From Conidiobolus incongruus B7586 (lineage: Eukaryota; Entomophthoromycota; Entomophthoromycetes; Entomophthorales; Conidiobolaceae): a DNA stretch of 14,962 bases. The notes below the pieces were generated by a model. That model searched no databases and was not told the origin of the DNA. It saw only the letters and a program-made list of their open reading frames with translations. The DNA lies in the NCBI GenBank assembly GCA_000697335.1, contig JNEM01014354.1, positions 1 to 14,962 on the forward strand, read 5' to 3'. Both the position numbers and the translations under genes were made by a program. Shown here piece by piece: positions 8,403 through 14,962 of this stretch; position 1 is the stretch's first letter, and each line of letters starts with the position of its first letter.

Positions 8403-8615
8403 AAAAACCTACAAATTTATAACTCACCTTAGGTAAAATTTAAAAGTTTATATTTTAGCCAATTAATAGCTAAATATCATCATTTAATAATATATATAAC
8501 TAATAAATATAATAGATTTTAATTATTTAATTTAGGTTTATTTTATTAAATATTAATTAAGTTATTAGTAAAAATATAGGTGTTTTTGATTTTATCACTT
8601 ACTTTTGTAGGTTAG
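8403..8615 (-). repeat. T1 right terminal inverted repeat
   Basis: This is the reverse complement of the left repeat. The inner motif is at 8403-8434 and the outer motif at about 8583-8615, followed directly by a TA run (8616-8630). The inner edge begins only about 15 bases after the transposase stop codon. Confidence 0.85.
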
Positions 8616-8616
8616 T

Positions 8617-9816
8617 ATATATATATATATTAGTTTTTTTGATTAAAAAATTAACTTTTTAAAATTGGTTGTTTAATTTAATTATACTTAAACTAAATAG
8701 TGATTATTAAAAGTTTTTTATTTTGGTATCAGTAAAACTTAACCATAAACACTCTAATATTATTTAAAATTTACAAGCAGCTTTTGGTAATAAAGCATTA
8801 TCTAAATCAACAATTTATTGCTGGGTAAATTACTTTAAGGCTAGGAGAGAAACTATTCAAAACCTTCTAAAATCTAAAAGATTAACTTCAACTGTTACTT
8901 TTTGAATTATAAATAGAGTGAAAAAATATATTGAAAAGCACCTTTTTATTTCAGCTAGAGAATTATCTAAGTACTTTGATATTAGTCTTACAAGTATTTT
9001 ATATATTTTAAATTTAAACTAAAATTAATAAATAAAAATATAAAATAGGTACCTTATAATTTAATTAAAGCTTAAAAAAAAGCTAGAGTAGCTATTGCTA
9101 AATAAAACCTATTGAAATATTACTAGAAGCCTAGACTTTTACAGTGAATAATTGTAATTGATGAATCTTAGATCCCTATATATAATCCTTTATCAAAACA
9201 CAAATCAAGATGCTAGATTAAGCCAAATTAACCCCCTCCACAAATCCCTTTAAATAAGCATTTTGTTAATAAGTGAATGTTAATTATTATAATAGATTAT
9301 AATGTTATATGCTATTCTTATTTAGTTCCTGAAGAAAAATCAATTAATAGTAAATTATATATTGCTTCTTTAAATAAAAGTATTTCTAATTGGTGTTCTC
9401 AATATAATTTTAGAAGACCTATTATTTTGCATGATAATTGCTAAATACATAAATCTAAAGCTATAAAAAACTTTCTAATTAAAAATAACTGGAAAAAACT
9501 ACCACATCCAGTATATTCCCCTGATTATAACCTATGTGATTATAATTGCTTTAGGCAATTAAAAAACCAGCTTGCAGGAAAGAAAATTTCTGCAGGAAAA
9601 TTTAATTGGTTTGTGAAACATCAAATTTCAGTCCTTAATAAAAAGAACTGTTTTTTAAGTGTTAGAAGTTTGCCAAAAATATAGCAAAAAGTTATTAATA
9701 ATAAAGGAAACTATTAAATTTATATTATATATTTATTTTTATATATCATATATTCAAATGTTTATTTATTTTTAATTGCAAAAAATTCCCATTATTAAAA
9801 ATGCAGAGTAATAATA
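8617..9816 (+). mobile_element. Mariner element M3, right arm of palindrome
   Basis: This mariner of about 1.2 kb is the inverted partner of M2. The match begins directly outside T1 (TTAGTTTTTTTGATTAAAAA, from about 8631) and runs to CAGAGTAATAAT at about 9805-9816. Differences from M2 are mostly transitions and go both ways: M3 has CTAAAT where M2 has CCAAAT, but keeps TGCTGGG (8819-8825) where M2 has TGCTAGC. The two copies therefore decayed independently after duplicating. M3 carries more stops than M2 and at least one small indel. Confidence 0.85.
8684..9717 (+). pseudogene. Mariner (D34D) transposase remnant (M3)
   Basis: This is the transposase frame of M3, aligned codon by codon with M2. 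The start reads ATA (8684-8686) where M2 has ATG, again a TG-to-TA change. The span is not a multiple of three, so at least one frame change is present besides many TAA/TAG stops. Conserved signatures remain: IVIDES followed by TAG near 9155-9172, LHDN near 9428-9439, SPDYNLCDYNCF near 9517-9552, and QLAGKKI before the C-terminus. All three D34D aspartates appear to be kept. It cannot encode a full-length enzyme. Confidence 0.85.
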
Positions 9817-9925
9817 ATTAAAATTTAGTTAGTTACTAATAATAATGATAACAAAATAAAATACTATAAGTGATATTATAAATTAATTTTTTTCAAAATA
9901 TACAAAATTTTTTTTAATTTGAGTT
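9817..9925. other. Short AT-rich gap between mariner and Gypsy fossil
   Basis: No feature is seen. By position it should hold the 3' untranslated part or LTR of the Gypsy element to the right, interrupted by the mariner block, but no LTR pair could be matched within the window. Confidence 0.3.
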
Positions 9926-12770
9926 TTAAATGGTATTGAGGAATTTAGTTATTAAATAAAGAGCATTAATGTATTTTACTTTAACCTATTATGTTTTAAT
10001 AACTAAGATATTCTTTTTAATAAATTAAATAGTATTTTTCTGTATATTTAACTTGTGTGTTAATAATCTCTTTGATTTTATATTTATCTTGAGTATCCTT
10101 TATTAAACCTAGTAAATTTGAGAGGATGGTTTTTATATAATTTAAAGCTAATTTTAATTATAAAAAATAAAAAACATTCTATATCTTTATAAATTTAGGT
10201 AATGTAATATAATAGGTAATATTATTAATTTTCTTAATTATTAAGAATAAACTAATATATTTAATGTTAAACTTATTTGATAGTTTTATTAGTCTTAAAT
10301 TTCTTATATTAATATAAACTAATTATTTAGATAAATCAATATTTGAATTTTTTGAATATTAAAAGCTATTATTGAATTTATAATCTTTTGAAACTTATTA
10401 TAATATCTTGATTAATTTGTAATATTGAGATTTCAATCATTATAAATATTTGTTTAATTTAAGAAAAATTAAGCTAATATTATTAGTTTAAACAAATAAG
10501 GTTATAGCTAGTTAAAACCTTAAAAAAAATTAATTTAATTAATCTGTGGTAAAAGTAATTATAAGAAAATTCAGCTAGTGATAATAATATTATTTAATTA
10601 TCTTATTCATAAGTTATATAATATTTAAGATATTATTTAATAACTTGATAATTTTTTTAACTGACGATTAATTTAAGGATAATATTTAAATTAAAATTAA
10701 AGCTTAATATCAATTGCTTTAATAAGGTCACTCTAATTTAAACTAGTGAATAGCTTGCTATAATTGCTTAAAATATTTATTGGTGTTTTAAACCATTTAA
10801 AATAAATATCCATAAATAAATTTTAAGTTTAATAAAATAATATTATTTTAGCATAGGATAAATTAAGATATCTTTATTAAGTAATCTATAATAACTTGTT
10901 ATATATTATATCTTTTAGATTTTAAGAGTAGGGTTATAAAGTCTATTAATAAAGAAAATTTTGGTTGAATAAATAACAGCTGTAAACTTTCTTTAAGTGT
11001 TTAATTATTTAAATTGTGCATATTATATAAGATACATTTATTGATATATTTATTGATATATTTTATGATATTTTGTTTTAATTTTAATTAATTAAATTGT
11101 TTTATCATTAATTTAATTATTTTAGTAATTTTATTATTTCTTCCTATAACCTTGTTATAATTATATTTAATTATAATTTGCTTATTTTTTTGATTAAAAA
11201 CTATAGTTATATAATTATAATAAATTAATTTATTAATCGCTTTCTATCTTTTAGTAAAGATATTAAAAATGCGTTTTAATAAATTTTATATAATTTTGTT
11301 TATTTTTATTAATTTTTTTATTTTGGTTGTTATTTCTTAATTTAATATTTCTAATTAAATAAGAATATAGAAATAATTAATAGTTAATAGTTTCCTTTAG
11401 TTAATTTATGTAAGTTTTTTGATTATAATTGAATGATTTCAGTTTTTACTAAAACTATTAAAAATAATATTTTTTGATTTTGTGATTTATTTAATCTTAA
11501 AGTTATATTATAATAAGATTAAACTCTATTAAAATTATAATTTGTTTAATAACTTTCTTATTATAGAATACTTTAGGTTTTTATCATTTTGGTAAATAAT
11601 AATTAGTTATTGAGATGATAAAACATAGAATTAAAAGTGTTTTAAAGTTTTAACAATGCTTAATAATTTTTTATTATAAATTTTATTGTTAAACTGAAAC
11701 TGAATAAATTTTTTTCAACAGTATATAATGGTTTTCTTATTTTATTTGAATATTACTCTAATTACAAAATTTAATGCATTAGTGAATAATTTATATAGAC
11801 ATAAATAATTTAGGTAATATAAAATAAATATATATGTTAACAAATAGATAAGTTATTTAAAATAATTTAAGTATTTAAATTCCAATCAAATATTTGTTAT
11901 TTTTAAGTTAATTTTGTTAATAATAATGCTACACTATTAAAATTTATTATAAACATTTTTGAAAAGTTAACTATCTTAAGAACATTTTAAATATTTTTCT
12001 GTTTATAAAAATTCTCTAATTTATCATATTATTAATTTTTTTGGGATTAATTAAGAAATCTATAAAAGTAATTTTATATCTTATAAATATTATATAAATA
12101 ATATAAAATATTCTTAATTTCATATGCAAATATTTTTGCTTAAAGAGTTTAAAGTACTTATTTAACATATTTAATATATTTATCTAATTATTTGTTTAAT
12201 ATCAAAATATTATTAAGATATATTATAAGAAATAAGTTTAAAAGTAAATAAAATATTTTTATAATATAATATTAGAATATTATAGGTATGTTAGTTATTT
12301 TAAAAAGTATAACTAGCTATTTAAATGAATTATATCAATATTTAAATATAGTTTTCTATTTATCACCTCTGTATATATAGATTTGATATTTAATATTATA
12401 GAAATTTAATTGTGTATATTTTATTATATTTAACTTTATATAAAAATTTAATAATTAGAAGCAAAATGAAATTGTCTTTAATAGTTAAATTATTTAATTT
12501 TTTATAGTCATAATAAATTTTCTAAATATTATCTTACTTTTTTATAAAAAGAATTAGAATATTATTAAGGGATAATAAGTAATATATTAAATTTTTTTCA
12601 AGATTTTCTTTGAGGTATTCTTTTAAAAAATTATTTTATTCTTAAGTAATCAAATATATTATAGCGTTATATGGTAAATATTCTTTAGTTAAATTGATAA
12701 TATGATTAATATTTAAATAATCCAGTATTTCACTAATAAATTGTTATGAAAATACTTTTCTAAACTAATT
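9926..12770 (-). mobile_element. Ty3/Gypsy chromovirus fossil, pol region
   Basis: This is an old, broken LTR retrotransposon on the minus strand, recognised by protein-level resemblance in several frames. Going along the minus strand, reverse transcriptase lies at about 12700-12190, with words such as LKEYLKENL and YDYKKLNNLTIK typical of Gypsy RT. The RNase H region follows at about 12000-11500 (weak), then integrase at about 11350-10400, and a chromodomain-like tail at about 10110-9926 (YKIKEIINTQVKYRK). RT, RNase H, integrase, chromodomain is the diagnostic order of chromoviruses, the main Ty3/Gypsy branch in fungi. Very many changes have accumulated and no frame is usable; base composition has fallen to near the extreme AT limit, so it is old and strongly mutated. 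Like the other transposons it lacks almost all CpG. Confidence 0.8.
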
Positions 12771-14962
12771 AAATTATTCTAAAGTATTAGTTAATTTAGA
12801 TTTAATTATAAGGAATAATTTTTCTAATTTTGTTTTGAAAATAACTATTTTAAATAATTATAATTGATTTAAAAAAATATAATTTATTATGATATAAAGT
12901 TAATATATAGGGTGATTTAATTAAAAAATTACATCCCAAATATAAAAAAAATTAAAAATTCTTTTAAGTAGAATTAAACTAGAATTTTGATTTTAATAAT
13001 AAAAACACTAATTAAACTAGTGATTAAATTATCATTATTGGTTATTTTAATATTTAATAAAATAATTATATATTTGGATTTATTTATTTTATACTAAAAA
13101 TTATAGTTGAACATTAGTATTTTTAACATATAATATTTAAGCTTACTAGTATTAATTAAAAACTACAAATTAATTTCAATAATTTTAACTTTATTAAATA
13201 TATAAGAAGCTAAAAAAGTTGTTTGATTTAAAATAATGACCAATAATTAATTATTATATTGATTAGTTTAGTTAGTAATAATAATATTTGAAATTAAGCT
13301 AATAGGATAAATAACTACTAGGTTTTAATTATTAAACCTATAGTTAGCTTTTTTATATTTAAGTTTGGTATAAGTTATATATAAGTTTAGTATTAGCCTT
13401 TTATTTAATTCTTGTTAGGAAAGTGTTTAGTTGTTATTTTTAGCAAAACCTATAATTTTAATATATAACTTTAATTAGTATTTGCTAGAGTATTTTTTTA
13501 AAACTATTATCTATTGAATTATAGTTTTCAACATATTATTATTTATGGTTTTAGCTAGTTCCTTCCTTAAATATAATGATAGGTTATTAATAAAATCGAT
13601 GTTTTAAACTTATAGTAATAAAAAACAATTTTTTAGAACTCTAATAAATTTAAATATATATTTATAAATATGTTTTGTATTTTTTTAAATATATTTGTTT
13701 AATTGAATATTAACTTATTCTAATAAGTTTCTTATATCAATAAGATGCTAAATCTTATTTTAATTTTAGAAAATTATTTATTAATTTGAATATTTAATCT
13801 AGTATAATATTAGCTTATTTATTTGCTTCCTTTTAATATAATTTTTTTATTAGATTAAATTTAGCTAAGTTTACAAGATAATTCTAATTATTTAAGATAA
13901 TAAATTATTTAAGTTACTTAATATACTTATTAGCCTTTATTTGATTTCTATAAAATATATTAAATAAAATAATGTTATATAATCATTGTTGTTATAATTA
14001 TATTTGAATATTTGATAATTTAAAATAATTATTTATAATAAAATATAATTGATTTTTTTCTTCGTAAATATACTTAGTTAAAAGTTTTAACATTTACTAT
14101 ATTACATACAATATAAGGATCATTATTAAAATATATTGATATAATAATAACTAGTATATTATAGTAATAATAATTACTGAAGTTATTTTTATATTTAGTT
14201 TTTATAAAATGAGATATAATATATTATTAAGCTTAAATTAATATTTATTAATCTCACACTCTCAAGTTAATGATATTATTTGTTAAAGCTATTATATTCA
14301 TAATAATCATCAATATGGTGAATATCATATAACAGATATTGATCCTGATTTAAAAAATTAATCTTAGTTTTTTAAAATTATTAACCTATATAAATAAATA
14401 ATAATATAAAGTTAAATAGAAATTTAATAAATTAGGGGAAAGTTTTATAAGCTCTTATTAGTCTTATTAATAAACAAATTATTATATAATTAGTTCCATA
14501 TTTTAACTTATAACAATATATTTTTTAATATAATATAATTATAAAAAATTTTAAATAATTTGGTTTTTATTAAATATTATTTTTATTTAATAATATCTGA
14601 AATTATACTTAAAATATAACTTTTAAGCAAAAGATTATTTATATAGTTAGTTAGTGATCAGATATAGATAATTATTTTAAGTTATAGGATATGTTATCAA
14701 CTTATTATCAATCTAATATATTGGTTATTTTTAACTATTTTTATGTAGACTTGTTTTGTTAAATATTAATTGATAATTTTGCTAAGTTGATATATATAAT
14801 AGTAACCTATAATAATAATAAGGATTAAATTAATTACTACTAAATAATAGTAAAAAAATAAAATATTATGATTAATATTTTAAAATAAATTTTTTAAAAA
14901 TATAATAAATAACTCAAATATAATGATTATAATATATATATTTAAATTATTATTAAAATTTA
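12771..14962 (-). mobile_element. Probable continuation of the Gypsy fossil (protease/gag side)
   Basis: The position upstream of the reverse transcriptase on the minus strand is where protease and gag of a chromovirus belong, and composition and texture are the same as in the pol part. I recognise no gag, zinc-knuckle or protease motif and no LTR, so the assignment rests on position only. The element may end inside this stretch or run past the window. No host gene, RNA gene or open frame was seen. Confidence 0.4.

Larger units (their letters stand above)
7046..8616 (+). mobile_element. Complete Tc1-like element T1 with IR/DR termini
   Basis: This is a 1.57 kb Tc1-family DNA transposon lying between M2 and M3. 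Its terminal inverted repeats are about 214 bases (7047-7260 and 8403-8615), strongly conserved at outer and inner edges and diverged between. The outer edge carries CTAACCTACAAAAGTAAG and the inner edge AAGGTGAGTTATAAATTTGT. Within one arm, GTAAGTTATAAAAT (7060) and GTGAGTTATAAATT (7237) are direct repeats. This two-site layout, called IR/DR, is known from Tc1 relatives such as Sleeping Beauty, where each copy binds transposase. The right flank begins with TA, the expected target site, inside a TA run; the left flank reads CA, possibly a mutated TA. The cargo is a single transposase frame (7422-8387). Confidence 0.85.

Noticed and set aside
5950-9717. Reassigned genetic code with TAA/TAG read as Gln
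   Set aside because: The copies also use CAA and CAG for Gln at aligned positions, some stops replace Trp or Lys, and the intact protease has no internal TAA or TAG.
1-14962. CRISPR array or bacterial operon
   Set aside because: There are no regularly spaced short repeats and no ribosome-binding sites; gene structure and transposons are eukaryotic.

Overview
The window reads as an AT-rich stretch of a fungal genome. One intact gene lies in an island of more normal base composition, surrounded by transposons that point mutation has nearly erased. The fungal call rests on three things: a secreted subtilisin of the proteinase K / cerevisin type, a chromodomain-type Ty3/Gypsy fossil, and C-to-T damage at CpA/TpG steps in every transposon, which looks like repeat-induced point mutation (RIP). 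RIP is best known in filamentous ascomycetes, but I cannot name a species or exclude another AT-rich fungal group.

Layout. 1-1122: old mariner copy M1 (+), cut by the window start. 1400-5070: gene island. It holds the intact subtilisin gene (2642-3775, +) and three copies of a diverged repeat, here called U: U1 about 1400-1995 (+), U2 about 2030-2371 (-, partial) and U3 about 4505-5065 (+). U2 and U3 form a clear inverted repeat around the gene. A GC-richer stretch at about 3870-4380 may be the remnant of a second gene. 5524-5852: left-end fragment of a Tc1-like element (T2). 5853-9816: nested, palindromic block made of mariner M2 (-), a complete Tc1-like element T1 (7046-8616, +) and mariner M3 (+). 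M2 and M3 are near-identical inverted copies, and T1 sits exactly at the centre of symmetry. From about 9926 to the window end: a heavily decayed Ty3/Gypsy chromovirus on the minus strand, recognised by chromodomain, integrase and reverse transcriptase similarity in the expected order.

How it fits together. The only gene that looks functional is the protease. It has a short signal peptide, an I9 propeptide and an S8 catalytic domain of about 282 residues with every catalytic residue present. It is probably a secreted, self-activating digestive or virulence-type protease. The transposases keep long reading frames broken mainly by TAA/TAG at former CAA, CAG and TGG codons; T1 has also lost two of its three catalytic acids by the same kind of change. 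A protease gene alone in a mutated repeat desert is a setting familiar from fast-evolving fungal accessory genes, but that reading is inference.

The least expected structures are the inverted U repeat around the protease, the mariner/Tc1/mariner palindrome, and the two-site (IR/DR) termini of the Tc1 element.
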